Source: Breviolum minutum Mf 1.05b.01 (lineage: Eukaryota > Sar > Dinophyceae > Suessiales > Symbiodiniaceae). Taken from it: a DNA stretch of 64,000 nt. The notes under the pieces are model-generated. The model saw only the letters and a list, made by a program, of their open reading frames with translations, searched no databases and was not told the origin of the DNA. The stretch's first letter is position 1; each line of letters starts with the position of its first letter. Shown here piece after piece: positions 20,366 through 30,824 of this stretch. Position numbers and translations under genes: made by a program. The stretch lies in NCBI GenBank assembly GCA_000507305.1, contig DF239091.1:248274-312273 (forward strand), in the 5' to 3' direction.

Positions 20366-20458
20366 CCCTATAAATGGAATTATTTCACCCTACTTACAAC
20401 AGATATATGGGACCTTGTAGGATGACTTCAATGGCATTTTCATGGCTGCCACTTTCAG

Positions 20459-20512
20459 CTTGGAAGCTTCCCTGCGACTCGCAGATGCAGGGGAATACCC
20501 TCCAGTTCGAAG
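20459..20512 (+). CDS. candidate exon, unknown host gene
   Basis: Acceptor GGCTGCCACTTTCAG and donor GTAGAT. In the phase left by 19844-19941 it reads LEASLRLADAGEYPPVR and leaves AG. No family recognised. Confidence 0.45.
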
Positions 20513-20575
20513 GTAGATAAACAAATATAACAAATGGTTTTCAATCCGTGCAAAAATCACCGAGAAAAACACAAA

Positions 20576-20673
20576 CTAGGTGCTGGTTTCAATGTTTTTT
20601 AATGTTCATCCCTACTTGGGGAAGATTCCCATTTTGACTCATATTTTTCAGATGGGTTGAAACCACCAAGTAG
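20576..20673 (+). repeat. MITE family D, copy 3
   Basis: CTAGGTGCTGGTTTCAATG...CTACTTGGGGAAGATTCCCA...GGTTGAAACCACCAAGTAG. Confidence 0.85.
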
Positions 20674-20730
20674 CAATGATTTCCATAGCCCCCCCGCAAA
20701 AAAAGTTTAAAGTTCCACCTTTCAAGAGGT

Positions 20731-20839
20731 AAGATGGGTTTTTTAAACGGATTCTACCCTGGTTTTCATCACCATGTTTCACCAACATTTGGGGAATATT
20801 GTTTGATTTTTCCGGAACCACCCAACAAGCAAATCTAAG
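20731..20839 (+). repeat. MITE family C, copy 7
   Basis: AAACGGATTCTACCCTGG, CATCACCATGTTTCACCAAC, AACAAGCAAATCTAAG; left end incomplete. Confidence 0.75.
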
Positions 20840-21090
20840 AACATGAAGTACTGAAGTAACTCCAATTCTCTAGATGCAAATGCAAACTTGATAAAATGGC
20901 ACTACACTAAGTAGGGTGTGGATGTTTTAAGCTGCCACGTTAGCTTACAAAAGAGGCTTCCCTTGGACCCCCAAAAAGCATGAAACGTCAAGGTTTCAAG
21001 CCCTAAAACGTGGATTGTACAGCAACCCCTAAATATGAAGGTAAATCGTCATTGAGTGAGCTCAAGTGGGGCTGTCGCTTGTTGTAGATA

Positions 21091-21219
21091 CTTGGATGTG
21101 TTTATTCGGTGATTTTTTTTTACGGATTCTACCACTGGATTCATCACCATGTGTCACCACCATTTGGGAGAATATGCTTGGAACTTTTTCTTTTTGCATC
21201 AAGCAGTCGCAAATCCAAG
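21091..21219 (+). repeat. MITE family C, copy 8
   Basis: CTTGGATGTG...TACGGATTCTACCACTGG...CACCACCATTTGGGAGAAT...GTCGCAAATCCAAG; both ends intact. Confidence 0.85.
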
Positions 21220-21560
21220 TTATGTAAACTTACCAAACTTAAGTGGGGATTTTTATAGATGGCTTTGTTGTCAAGAATTTCTTGATTGAACACCCTCCTC
21301 TCCAGGGAGAATTGGGGGTACCCCTAAACAGTGTATCCATGGTATTTATTGCGTTCTGTAGGGATTCTTTAGGATTATAACCCATAAATAACCACTATAT
21401 AGGGCCTATGTAGGGGGCCCACGTTGGGATCGGGGTACATCCCTGCCTATCCCCTGACCCTCGGCCCTTCCAACTCGCTTTTGTCAAGAGTCGTCCGATG
21501 AGGTCAAGATCGTGTATTGAGAACAGGTGCGGGGCTTTCCTCGGTGTGTTTCAAGGTTCA

Positions 21561-21659
21561 CTGGTTGGTGGTTTCAAATATTTTTTATTTTCACCCCTAC
21601 TTGGGGAAGATTTCCAATTTGACTAATATTTTTCAATTGGGTTGAATCCACCAACTAGG
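21561..21659 (+). repeat. MITE family D, copy 4
   Basis: CTGGTTGGTGGTTTCAAATA...CACCCCTACTTGGGGAAGA...GGGTTGAATCCACCAACTAG. Confidence 0.9.
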
Positions 21660-21705
21660 TGATGATTGATTCGAAACTGTGCTCAGGCACTTTGGTAAGA
21701 ACCTG

Positions 21706-21786
21706 CTGTTGATGGAAGACATCCTCCTGGGATGTATAAAACCATGTAAATAATGGGATGAACTACCTATCAACTGGTGAAAGGTA
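21706..21786 (+). repeat. MITE family K left part, followed by family A
   Basis: CTGTTGATGGAAGACATCC...GGATGTATAAAACC...ATCAACTGGTGAA; the closing arm is absent and family A copy 7 follows within a few bases. Confidence 0.65.
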
Positions 21787-21790
21787 AAGA

Positions 21791-21894
21791 TACCTTTCGT
21801 AAAATTAACATAGCCCCTGAAACTAGGCCTCCCCTACCAGGAAAGTAGCATTCCAACCATCCATTTTCAGGGCTTATGTTAGTTTCAGGGAGGC
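21791..21894 (+). repeat. MITE family A, copy 7
   Basis: AAATTAACATAGCCCCTGAA then ACTAGGCC...CCATCCATTTTCAGGGCTTA then TGTTAGTTTCAGGGAGG. Confidence 0.85.
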
Positions 21895-22119
21895 TATATG
21901 TTGTCATGTGAAAATGTCCTGTGTATATGATATAATTAATATAGAAACCATTTTCTTTACATATACACATACATTCAGAGAGATAATGATGGGGAAAATG
22001 GACACAGGGTAAAGCCACGGGACATCTTTGCATTTTTGTCTATATACCTACAAATGGCAGGTCAATGTTACACGTTAGACTAGGAAGATCGTGCAGGAAC
22101 GAACTGGAGTTTCATGTAA

Positions 22120-22262
22120 AAAACCCAGGTTGGTTGGGTTATATAGGTGATTATACTACCCAGTTATATAGGGATTATAATAAACCACTATAAGATCACT
22201 ATAAGGATCCCTATTAACCAACCAGTATAATGGAAAGTAGTAAGGGTTTTTTTTCGTGGCTT
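22120..22262 (+). repeat. Family I repeat, copy 5
   Basis: TACTACCCAGTTATATAGGG, ATTATAATAAACCACTATAAG with an internal duplication (GATCACTATAAG), GGATCCCTATTAACCAACC, TTTTCGTGGCTTAA. Confidence 0.8.
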
Positions 22263-22489
22263 AACTGGAGTTTCATGTAAAAAACAGGGGCTTTTGCTGG
22301 GCCTCTTTGAGGCAACATCTTGGTCTGGGGCGTCTTGGAGATTGGTCCGGAAACCCAACGGATTTCACGGGGTTTAACGTGACCCCAAAAGTTGGTGGGA
22401 TGTGGTAGTACCATGTTCCATATATAGATCAATGAGGATGGCTATATTATACCATACCTCCATGATGTCCATGAATGATTGATTGATTT

Positions 22490-22608
22490 TTGGATTTTTC
22501 TGGTAAATTATAGTACCTTAAGAATCCGAAAACCCCCTCAAAAATGGCGTCATGTTTGAGGATCCAAAAACATCCCCTACCACCTTTTTACAAGAACCAG
22601 AAAAATCC
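22490..22608. repeat. palindromic repeat enclosing a family H fragment
   Basis: GGATTTTTCTGGTAAA and ACCAGAAAAATCC form the outer arms. Inside lies CTTAAGAATCCGAAAACCCC then CTCAAAAATGG, a family H start. A related arm is at 16829 (GGATTTTTCTGGTTCTGG). Confidence 0.55.
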
Positions 22609-23166
22609 ACTGATTATTGGTAGTTGAGCAGTTGGAGCAGATCAGGTGTACCAAGTTATCTCAATCTTTGAGTTTCCCATGACAGACTGAGGTGTGCATA
22701 AGGTTTCTGGTTTCAGCCCACCCCGAAACAATTCTATAAATAAAAAATATATGTATTGTATATAGATATTTATGATATTTAAATATATGTATAACTTGTA
22801 AAGAAAACATATATAGACGTAACGATTCATTTATTTCACCCCGCACGATATTATAAGAGTTTGGGCAAATCAGAATCGCAGTTTCAACAGAGACAGGGAT
22901 AGGAATTAGAGTACCAAAACAACATAGTTTTCTAGCTAAATACACCATACATCCAATGCCTGGGAGTGCAATTGGATGGTCATTTTGAGGGATTTCTCAA
23001 AAACATGTCCCTTTTTGTGGGGATTTGTGTCGTATCAATCAAGACCCCTGAAAAAAAAATCCATGAACCCACCTGATTTTTTTTTGGTGGGGGGATCGAA
23101 TCAATTTTTTTTTAGCTCATCGGGATCGGGATCCTTAATCCCCAAGGATTTTCCCTAAGCGGATAT

Positions 23167-23255
23167 CCTCCCTGAAAACTAGCATAGCCCCTGAAAGGAT
23201 GGCATTCCAGAGGGGAAAGTAGAGTTCAAATCATCAATTTTTAGCGGGTACAAAA
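23167..23255 (+). repeat. MITE family A, 3'-truncated copy
   Basis: CCTCCCTGAAAACTAGCATA then GCCCCTGAAAGG; right arm lost. Confidence 0.6.
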
Positions 23256-23527
23256 AGTTTGATTCTTGACCATGAATGTCCAGGTTTATTTTTTGAAACT
23301 TTCTGTACCCCGACCCCCCGGACCCCGCCACAAATAAAAACAAGTTTACACAAGATAGATGAAAGGAGTTACCAAACATCCAAGTCACATCTTTTAGCAT
23401 TTGTTCGTTAAATTTCCAGGGTGAGAGACCCTTAAGAATCTTAAAACTGCGGAGGTTTTCTTTCAAAAGGACCAATTCTTAAAGAACAATTTGCCGGGTC
23501 ATTTTTTGGTTGGACACTGTTTGTAAC

Positions 23528-23603
23528 ATGTATATGGGTTATTTACCTACATTTGGCCTGAATTTATGGTAAATGTATAGGGACATATTCCATACATGGA
23601 GCG
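23528..23603 (+). repeat. MITE family L, copy
   Basis: GTTATTTACCTACATTTGGC...TTTATGGTAAATGTATAGG...CATACATGGAGC. Confidence 0.6.
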
Positions 23604-24033
23604 TTTGGGATATCTTTGAGTCGCGAAATTCCAAGGTAATTCCACGAGTCCTTGGGGTGAGACCACCGGCAAGACATGCCGCGTGGAACTCACTGGCAAC
23701 GTGCTCGACCTTGCGGACTGGGGAAGAGGGGAGAGAGGAAAATGGGCAGAGCCCAACTCCTGAACAATCCAGTGGTGAAGGTGGTGGTTTCAAATATCTT
23801 ATGACTTTATGTATAGATTTCTTGTCATTCATTCATTGTGGTGGTTTCATATATTTTTAATCTTCACTTGGAAGAAATATTTATATGTAGGATTTCAACA
23901 TGTTTATGTTTCACCTGGACTAAGTGGTGGTTTCAGATCGGTGTATTTAGGAATGAGGAGGTGGTTCCCACACAAAGATATCACCCAGTGCAAAAACATC
24001 ATCAAACATGTTTGACTTTTAGCAGCAATTATC

Positions 24034-24155
24034 CGCCCTGAAACTAACTAACAGCGAGTTTACAGTTTACCCCTGAAAATCTTTGCTTGGAAGATGAAAT
24101 TTCCTTTTGGGATGATGCCTATTTTCCGTGGGCTTTGGCTGTTAGTTTCAGGGCG
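24034..24155 (+). repeat. MITE family A, copy 9
   Basis: CGCCCTGAAACTAACTAACA then GCGAG...GGCTGTTAGTTTCAGGGCG; perfect outer arms of about 13 bp. Confidence 0.85.
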
Positions 24156-24205
24156 TTTTTTTTTTGTACTTGGGAAATGATCCAAATTGACAAACTTGTT
24201 TCAGC

Positions 24206-24262
24206 TGGGGTTTGGAAGGACCAAGTACATTGGCAGTGACACCATTCGTAGATATTTTTAGA
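24206..24262 (+). CDS. candidate exon
   Basis: Acceptor CAAACTTGTTTCAG; reads LGFGRTKYIGSDTIRRYF to a stop; a GTACAT donor after LGFGRTK is possible. Weak. Confidence 0.22.
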
Positions 24263-24751
24263 CATCTTTACAATACACATCATAATTTCTCCACAAAAAA
24301 AAAATCACATCCACTTTTTCACAAAAGTCCAAATATAATAAACCTCCCGGATTTTGCGGCGCCCAACAGGATTATATGTACATCCAGGAGCAGTCTCTTT
24401 GGGGCAAGGTGGGGCATTTCGAGGGGTGGCCACCTTTCAGCTTCACCCCAGAGGTTCGTGGTGTTACCCCCCCCCCTCCCCGGGAGGACACTCCTGACTG
24501 TTTAGGATGCCCAAAAACCTACGTAATACAACAAGGGGTTTTGATGAAACCTACCACTTGAAATAGATTCTGGTGAAATCCAGAAGTATTTTCAGCCATT
24601 TTTTGGGTTTGGGTAGCACCCATTTCACTCCATGTGTAGCCATTTTTTGGGGGGCCCATCTTTCGCAGTGGCTAAAAAGTTTGACGTGACAAACATGTTG
24701 TTGCGTTGGGATCGGAACCCGACTCTTCGCAATGTGTCGTTGAAACTATAT

Positions 24752-24855
24752 GGGGGTTTCCGAAAATAGTGGTACCCTCAAATCATCCATTTTAATAGGG
24801 TTTTCCGTTATTTTCACCATCCATTTTGGGGGTACCCCTATTTTTGGAAGCGCCC
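24752..24855 (+). repeat. MITE family B, copy 3
   Basis: GGGGGTTTCCGAAAATAGTG then GTACC...AATCATCCATTTTAATAGGG...CCATCCATTTTGGGGGTACC...TTGGAAGCGCCC. Confidence 0.9.
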
Positions 24856-24909
24856 GTATACACATGTTTTCCTTTTTGAATGGAATGGACACCGGACACC
24901 CTCAAAAAA

Positions 24910-25036
24910 CTTGGATTTGTTTTCTTCAGGTGATGTTTTTACGGATTCGAGGGACGCATGGGATTCATCACCATGATTGACGACCGTTAGGGAGTTGTTT
25001 TTTTTCTGTCCCAACCACCCAACCAGCAAATCTAAG
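24910..25036 (+). repeat. MITE family C, copy 9
   Basis: CTTGGATTTGTTTTCTTC...TACGGATTCGAGGGACGCAT...CCAGCAAATCTAAG; the middle differs (GAGGGACG), as in 30556. Confidence 0.8.
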
Positions 25037-25113
25037 AAAATCAAGTTGGCAAAACACATCTTAGATGAATTTCTTTCACTCCCGTGGAGCCTTTTTTGGC
25101 TTGTCAGAGTCAA

Positions 25114-25220
25114 GTACTCCCCCGAAAACCAACATGGACCCTAAAAACAATGGTTTTCAATAGAAATCTCCTTTTCCAAGGGTCTATTTTCAGGTGCCAT
25201 GTTAGTTTTCTGGGGGGTAG
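25114..25220 (+). repeat. MITE family A, copy 10
   Basis: GTACTCCCCCGAAAACCAAC then ATGG...TTTTCAGGTGCCATGTTAGT then TTTCTGGGGGGTAG. Confidence 0.85.
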
Positions 25221-25439
25221 TTGTGATGGGTTTTTACAAAAACGGGCCTTGTGACCGGAAAAACAAAAGACTTGGTGTGACCGTGACCTTTTCTGTGCAC
25301 CAGGGTCGATCAACTCCTTTATTTGGGGATAGGTCATCCCACCTTTAATAGGGATATCCTTATAATGGGTATATAAACCCCTACTATTGGGGTTGATGAG
25401 TTTATCCCCTATTATATGGAAATAATGTGAGTTTAGACA

Positions 25440-25762
25440 GCGAACTTGCGGACGGATCAATCCACGTGGTTATGCCCCAGCCACTGGTGGGGGGGTCAAA
25501 ACCAATTGCTCAAAGTGTATCACACAGGTGGTGTACACCAAAAAATAAACCACAAAATGGGTGGACCCTTCGTCAGATAAACACTGTGCAACTTTCCGTC
25601 GACCTTACGAATCGTCATGTTGCTTGCGTCTCAAACGTTTCGTCATCTTCAAGTAATTCTGATATCTTTGGTCCAGTGGAATTTCACATGTGTTTTTTTG
25701 CCAGTGGAGATGGGTTTGTTATATTCATAGAATTGTTTTTTGAGATATCACATGTTGTTTAA
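25440..25762 (+). CDS. open frame / possible exon, unknown
   Basis: After GAGTTTAGACAG the frame reads ELADGSIHVVMPQPLVGGSK and continues about 106 codons to TAA 25760-25762, ending in a hydrophobic stretch (GFVIFIELFFEI). It is free of MITEs and has mixed composition. No domain recognised; it may be a terminal exon. Confidence 0.35.
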
Positions 25763-25910
25763 TACTTATTCATTTATTGTTGTCTTTGTTTATTCATACC
25801 AGCACCTTCCAGTCGGGGTGCCAATGAAAAAACCCAAAGAAACATGGAAAATTGAGACCCTGTAACGGGAGCATTTGGCACAGTCTCCAACCTTTTGGTT
25901 TATTTCAACA

Positions 25911-26052
25911 CTTGGAGGATTTTTGCCCCCACTTAGGATACGTGGTTAATATCCATGGTGATAGTTTTCGTCCCCTAAGTAGAGTTAGTCTAGCTGTAAT
26001 GGCTCCTAACCCCCTTAACTAACCACTTACTTAGGATTGGTGATCCTCCAAG
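25911..26052 (+). repeat. MITE family E, copy 3
   Basis: CTTGGAGGATTTTTGCCCCC...TTAATATCCATGG...CTAACCACTTACTTAGGATT then GGTGATCCTCCAAG. Confidence 0.85.
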
Positions 26053-26069
26053 CATTTTTGTATGCCTCG

Positions 26070-26133
26070 GATCTACCACCCACAGGATGTAATCGTCAGC
26101 ACCAGGATGACGGCTTGCTTTCTTGGGTGGCAA
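26070..26133 (+). repeat. Family U arm, copy 2
   Basis: CTACCACCCACAGGATGTAA then TCGTCAGCACCAGGATGACGG, the same phrase seen at 4687 and inverted at 42881. Confidence 0.5.
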
Positions 26134-26394
26134 AATCTTCACCTAAACTTTCATTTGCCATTGCCACTGGGGGGCCATAGATTCAAGGTATACAGTATAC
26201 CTAAGTTCATGGAAATCGAAGGGCACCCCACCCAATGCCCCCCCCCATTCAGGGACATGCAGCTGGTAAAGAATCCCTTAACCAAGGGACCCCTTGTTTC
26301 GTGGACTAAACTTGGTATTGGGGGGGGTGGGACCCCTTAGATGTCCATGATATAGCTTTCCATGATAAGGTACCTTGAGATAGGGTTGATAACC

Positions 26395-26476
26395 CCAGTT
26401 ACCCGTTTGTTTTTTTCCATTTTTTTCCGCTATTTATAGGGGCCCCATAACCCCGTTTATAAGTAGTAGGGCCCAT
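26395..26476 (-). repeat. Family M repeat, copy 3
   Basis: CCAGTTACCCGTTTG...CTATTTATAGGGGCCCCATA then ACC...AGTAGGGCCCATCTTG. Confidence 0.5.
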
Positions 26477-26511
26477 CTTGCAGGTACCTCACAATTCCTC
26501 CCATTAGGTAA

Positions 26512-26622
26512 TACTGTTGATGGTTCAGAAATCCCAAACAACCACCTGGGATGTATCAAACCTCGTAATGGGACATTTACAAAATAAACTGGTGATCGCC
26601 GGATTTTTTCCATCAACAGTAT
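26512..26622 (+). repeat. MITE family K, copy 4
   Basis: TACTGTTGATGGTTCAGAAA...ACCACCTGGGATGTAT...ACTGGTGATCGCCGGATTTT...CCATCAACAGTA. Confidence 0.9.
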
Positions 26623-26810
26623 GACATGCCTCCATGTTGATACGTGTTTTTTTTGTTTGGCTGCCAGGTGATCACTGTCATCGGACAGGTTGGGATCCTT
26701 AGGGAAGGAAGGTCGGTCGTTTTCTCGACCTTGCTTTGGCAGAGAGTTGATCTAGAGATGGTAAGATTCTTAAGTACTCACTACTTTGAAGGACAACTAC
26801 TCAATTATTA

Positions 26811-26924
26811 TTACACCCCCCCAAAAAAAACTAACATGGAACTCCAAATTTTGCGATTTGTAGATGTTTCTCCTTTTCCAAGGGGGGTATTTTCAGGCTG
26901 CATGTTAGTTTTTCGGGGGTGTAC
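26811..26924 (+). repeat. MITE family A, copy 11
   Basis: TTACACCCCCCCAAAAAAAA then CTAACATGG...TTTCAGGCTGCATGTTAGTT then TTTCGGGGGTGTAC. Confidence 0.85.
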
Positions 26925-27053
26925 TGTAAGTAGTAGTCTTGGCACTATCACTCGCCCCTTGCTGTGCTGGGTCTAGCCCCATGGACGATTTGCAAAAGCA
27001 AACGGATAATGAAGTTGGCCAATACTGTAAGTGGACCAGAAGAACAAACACTA

Positions 27054-27205
27054 CTGGGATGTCCATGGAAGTTAGTAACTATAGTTAGTAAGTTGGCTTA
27101 TAGCCTATTGAGGGGACTTACAACCTACTTTTTATATCTTTTTATAAGGGTTATAATTTTATAATCCATTTACTAAGTACCATGGACATCATATGGACAT
27201 CCCAG
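27054..27205 (+). repeat. MITE family F, copy 1
   Basis: CTGGGATGTCCATGGAAGTT then AGTAACTATAGTTAGTAAG and inverse CATTTACTAAGTACCATGG...GGACATCCCAG. Confidence 0.8.
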
Positions 27206-27242
27206 TACTTATTGCTTGTCAAAGACATTCAAAAAAGGACAG

Positions 27243-27322
27243 GTTGACGGCCTCGCCTTCATGCCAATCAAAAAATTGGCCCCGGGAGAAGACTTCTGCA
27301 TGCCAAACTGCACCAAAATGGA
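27243..27322 (+). CDS. candidate exon, unknown host gene
   Basis: Acceptor AAAGGACAG|G and a good donor GTGAGC. Reads VDGLAFMPIKKLAPGED then FCMPNCTKM plus two bases. Confidence 0.42.
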
Positions 27323-27689
27323 GTGAGCATGCCAAATACCTGCACCACGCCTGGAGCTCCAGTGTGCCCCGCCATGCAGCAGTTGAGCTCCGAGAAGGTC
27401 AGAGTGAAGCGGAGGCCGATGCAAGGACGATACCATTGTTTTTTCTTTCTGACTCTACTTTTCTGGAAACTTTCGCCCCCGGCTCGCCCGGGAAGACAGT
27501 GACACTCCCACTTCTTAATTTTTGAATCATTAGATTCAGACCAACCGCCGACATCGATCATCCAATTCAACCGTATTGTGGACGTCATGGTCATGCAGTG
27601 CAATTTCTCTTGGATTCTGACTCAAATTTTGTACCTGCCATGGGCTCAAGCCGTGTCACAAAATCCGGTTGCGTTCAAGCTCCACCTGT

Positions 27690-27925
27690 GTAAGGCAGCT
27701 TTGGCTGGTGGTACTCCAGCTGGCACTCCAGGCAGCGCAGCCGCCTCGCCCACACCGGTTCCTGGTGGCAGTCCAGCTGGTACTCCGGCACCGCAGCCTG
27801 CGCCCACACCTCTTGCTGGTGAGCAGAGCATTGCCCTCAGCAAAAGCTCCACTTCCGCGGAAGCCGTGTACGAAAACCTGCTGCAGAAATTCTTGGACAG
27901 GCCTTTCGAAAAACCTTGGAGTCTG
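27690..27925 (+). CDS. candidate exon with Gly/Pro/Thr-rich linker
   Basis: Reads AALAGGTPAGTPGSAAASP then repeats of GSPAGTPAP, then SSTSAEAVYENLLQKFLDRP. The local GC content is much higher than around it. A low-complexity linker plus an amphipathic helix is seen; the antisense frames are also open, so the strand is likely but not proven. Confidence 0.38.
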
Positions 27926-28388
27926 TGTTTCATGATTTTTTACCAATCAAATCAAGAAACATGCGATCCGTGGCTTTGACACATTGGGATGGCGTTCAGA
28001 ATTCCCGGTCTCCAGGGTTGTATGCAATAAGGGACTTAGAATTGAAAAGTGGATTTTTCATCTTCGTTACGAAGCGGGCCCCATAGGAAACCACGCACCA
28101 TGTCATGGTCATGGTCTTTGAGAGAAAGAATACTCTTCTCAAACCACTTTGTAACTTTGTAGTTTTAGTTTCACTACAGTTGCTTGCTCGCTGTATTCTT
28201 GGCAAAATTTGAGGCCCGAAGGTCCAATTTGGGAACATAAGGACCTTTATGAAGTTTGGCACAAGCCAACAAGGTTTGATTTGTGTTGTTTATTTTCCCT
28301 GTTTGCCTAAAATATTCCCAAAAGCGCCCCTTCCAGATCTATATGATACGATTTCCTTGGGGGTTTGGAATGTTATTTTCCATGTCAT

Positions 28389-28512
28389 ATACAAAGTGGG
28401 TACAAAGTGGGCCCCTACCAGTTTTAAATGTGGTTATTACCCCTTGAAGTAGGGTTTACCCTAGCTCCCGATTTATAAAGCATTGTAGGGGCCCCATAAC
28501 TCCATGTAGAAC
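28389..28512 (+). repeat. Family M repeat, copy 4
   Basis: AAGTGGGCCCCTACCAGTTT then TAAATGTGG...GTAGGGGCCCCATAACTCC. Confidence 0.55.
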
Positions 28513-28593
28513 TAGGATCATTTTTTTCCGATTTGAGGTGTCGATTCTTGGTGTTCCCGCTCCCTGGGAAAAAGGAGTTTCTCTTTCCATGGA

Positions 28594-28659
28594 AGCAGAT
28601 GATGTCCAACCATTCACTGGATGTTCATTTAGAAAGAAAATCTACCTACAAAGCAACCG
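28594..28659 (+). CDS. candidate exon, unknown host gene
   Basis: Preceded by CTTTCCATGGAAG and followed by a consensus donor GTAAGT. Reads QMMSNHSLDVHLERKSTYK then AT plus one base. It joins in phase to 28901-29039. Confidence 0.45.
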
Positions 28660-28900
28660 GTAAGTTTTGTTTGGTGAGGCCATGGTTTTTAAGATTCATT
28701 TGTCTTCCACAAAACTTACATCACTACTTGAAAATTAGGCCCGCAAGAAGCCAAAGGACTACCATGGTCGCCACCGTTCATCCCAAAAAAAAAGGGAAAC
28801 ATTTTCATAGAAGCCTTCCAAAAAACAAAGGGTTTTTTCATGCCACAGGTTTTTTCCATCATGGCCTTTGTTTCCAAGGGGAAATCAATGCAACAAACAG

Positions 28901-29039
28901 GTGAACATCTCACTGTGTTGGGAAAAAATCCAGACTGCTTGGTTTGTAAGGTAAATACTTTTGGTGCCACAGTGAGTAGCACTTGGTCTGGAGACCCAGC
29001 GATTTGGAGAAGTGATTGGTTCGAAACAGTGAAATTAAG
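28901..29039 (+). CDS. candidate exon, unknown host gene
   Basis: Acceptor CAACAAACAG|G, donor GTTCGT. In the phase left by 28594-28659 it reads EHLTVLGKNPDCLVCK then VNTFGATVSSTWSGDPAIW and RSDWFETVKL and leaves AG. A C-x2-C pair (CLVC) is present. The open frame is 46 codons, and the next in-phase candidate is 30073-30161. Confidence 0.48.
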
Positions 29040-29326
29040 GTTCGTTGTTTTTTTTTGTGGCCCTTTCATAAGAAGAAACTGACAGGATGTCATGAACTAT
29101 TTTCATAAAGAGGTGATTTATATACAAAATATATCATATATAAATATGTTTTATGTAGTATGTAGAAACATTTTGTTTTTGTATATTCCACTCATCCCCC
29201 CACCAAAAACTAAACCACATCGGCCTGGAACAAAGGGTCAATTGTTCAGCGGTTTTCAGAAAGTGTTTGGTGTATCAACCGTTCCCTAGCATTTTTCTTG
29301 GCTTCAAGAGTCCTTATTATACTCAG

Positions 29327-29437
29327 TTGGATGTCCCAGGAAGTTAGTAAAATGTTGGTAAGTGGGTTATAACCCCAATATACCCCCTTTGCAAGTAGGT
29401 TGTAACAACCATTGACGAACTTCCTGGGACATCCAAG
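29327..29437 (+). repeat. MITE family F, copy 2
   Basis: TTGGATGTCCCAGGAAGTTA then GTAAAATG...CATTGACGAACTTCCTGGGA then CATCCAAG; nearly perfect ends, abutting a family A copy. Confidence 0.9.
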
Positions 29438-29441
29438 GAGG

Positions 29442-29554
29442 AGTACACTCCGTAAACTTATCAGGTTGCCCGTGAAAAAAGGCCGAAACCCGAAAGGATC
29501 GTCTCCCTTGACCGCCATTTTTCAGGGGCGAACTGTTAGCTTTAGGGAGTGTAC
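29442..29554 (+). repeat. MITE family A, copy 12
   Basis: GTACACTCCGTAAACTTATC...TTTTTCAGGGGCGAACTGTT then AGCTTTAGGGAGTGTAC. Confidence 0.8.
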
Positions 29555-29811
29555 TTGGATGGTTTCCAAATTTAGTCAGTGGTTCTTAAAATTGAAAGAT
29601 ATAAAACAGGTTGCGTTATCCTTCCATGTCATTTGGAGGATTCGCAGGGTAGTTCTTTTATATTTACAGAGTGGTTTAGAACTAAACCTCAACAGAATCC
29701 ACGGAAACCATTTAAAGATACCATTAGGAAAAGGCACATTCTTTTTCCTTGGGATGTTGACAACTTATCCAAAGTTCGAGTTTCAAGCGAGCAATGAAAA
29801 AAGGGACCCCT

Positions 29812-30052
29812 GGTGGGTTGGGGGATATAAGAGGATGAAATCCTACCCAGTTATGTTGGGGAATATTTCATAGACCATGAAATAAGAATCCTGTGATTAA
29901 ACAACCACCAGGTGATTCAAAGTGACCTTTTCATCCCCTGGTTGGAGGTCACTTAACCCCTTCAAAGGGTCACTTAAGCATCCCAAAAAGGTCACTTTGA
30001 ATCACCAGGCAGATTATATTTCATACCCGGTGGTTTTTTTTTGATCGTGGCT
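29812..30052 (+). repeat. Family I repeat split by family P
   Basis: GATGAAATCCTACCCAGTTA...GGAATATTTCATAG...AAACAACCACC, then the P element (29908-30009), then ATTTCATACCCGGTGG and a T run with CGTGGCTC. Confidence 0.65.
29908..30009 (+). repeat. MITE family P, copy 1
   Basis: CCAGGTGATTCAAAGTGACC then TTTT / AAAAGGTCACTTTGAATCACC then AGG; a perfect 23-base terminal inverted repeat enclosing a second GGTCACTTAA pair. Confidence 0.92.
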
Positions 30053-30072
30053 CATTCATTGCTTCCCATCAG

Positions 30073-30161
30073 GTTGCGCTTGAAGAGCAGTATCGGTGCA
30101 TCCGAAGAGAGCGCTTGTGTGATGAGTAGCACGTGCGCTCCCCGGGAAAGGATTGGGGAAG
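30073..30161 (+). CDS. candidate exon ending at MITE H2
   Basis: Acceptor GCTTCCCATCAG|G. With one base completing the codon left by 28901-29039 it reads LRLKSSIGASEESACVMSST then CAPRERIGE; the donor GTACCC is formed by the first bases of the family H MITE. A second frame (VALEEQYRCIRRERLCDE) is also open for 18 codons. Confidence 0.43.
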
Positions 30162-30162
30162 G

Positions 30163-30283
30163 TACCCTAAGAATCCCCAAGGACCCTCCAATGGAAGGGA
30201 AAGTGAATGAACCTGTATTTCATAGGGGTGTTTTTTGGGGTCCTCAAAATAGCCATTTTTGAGAAGTGAGGATCCTTGGGGTA
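30163..30283 (-). repeat. MITE family H, copy 2
   Basis: TACCCTAAGAATCCCCAAGG...CAAAATAGCCATTTTTGAGA...GAGGATCCTTGGGGTA. Confidence 0.85.
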
Positions 30284-30315
30284 AGAAAAATCCGAGTGGG
30301 AAGCCACTTTACCAG

Positions 30316-30406
30316 CCTGAGAACGATCACATATCCCCACCTAGCCGGCATGGTTGAGTCGATGATCTTCCTTTTCCCAAGCTCGCATGCGTTAGTTCCC
30401 TGGAGG
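30316..30406 (+). CDS. candidate exon
   Basis: Acceptor CACTTTACCAG, donor GTATGT; reads LRTITYPHLAGMVESMIF then LFPSSHALVPWR after one base. This phase does not fit 30073-30161, so one of the two is probably wrong. Confidence 0.28.
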
Positions 30407-30555
30407 GTATGTCATTTTGTTGGGTCAAAAGTTTCTATTTGGAAGAAGTGTTCTTTCTTTGTTATGTGCCACAAGACTTATAGATATTCCCAGGATTCTC
30501 TAAAAAAAGCCATGAAATTTGCAAGATCCCGGTACCCCGAAGCAATCTAACAATG

Positions 30556-30673
30556 CTTGGATTCTGATGGTCGTGAGGTTTTACGGTTTCGAGGGACCCA
30601 TGGGATGAATTAACAACCATCAACTCACCAGTTGGGGTGATTTTGTTCCAACCACCCAACAAGCAAATCTAAG
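30556..30673 (+). repeat. MITE family C, copy 10
   Basis: CTTGGATTCTGATGGTCG...TACGGTTTCGAGGGACCCAT...AACAAGCAAATCTAAG. Confidence 0.8.
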
Positions 30674-30824
30674 AGAGGGTTCCAAACCTTCTCATTGCTC
30701 ATGTGGTTTTTGTCCCCAAACTTCAAAAAACCCATCACCGCTTGGAAAAGCCTCGTCGCATCCCTTGTCAGGTTGAAAAATTGATGTGAGCAGTGGCCAG
30801 TTGACATGATTTAAGTTGTATAGA

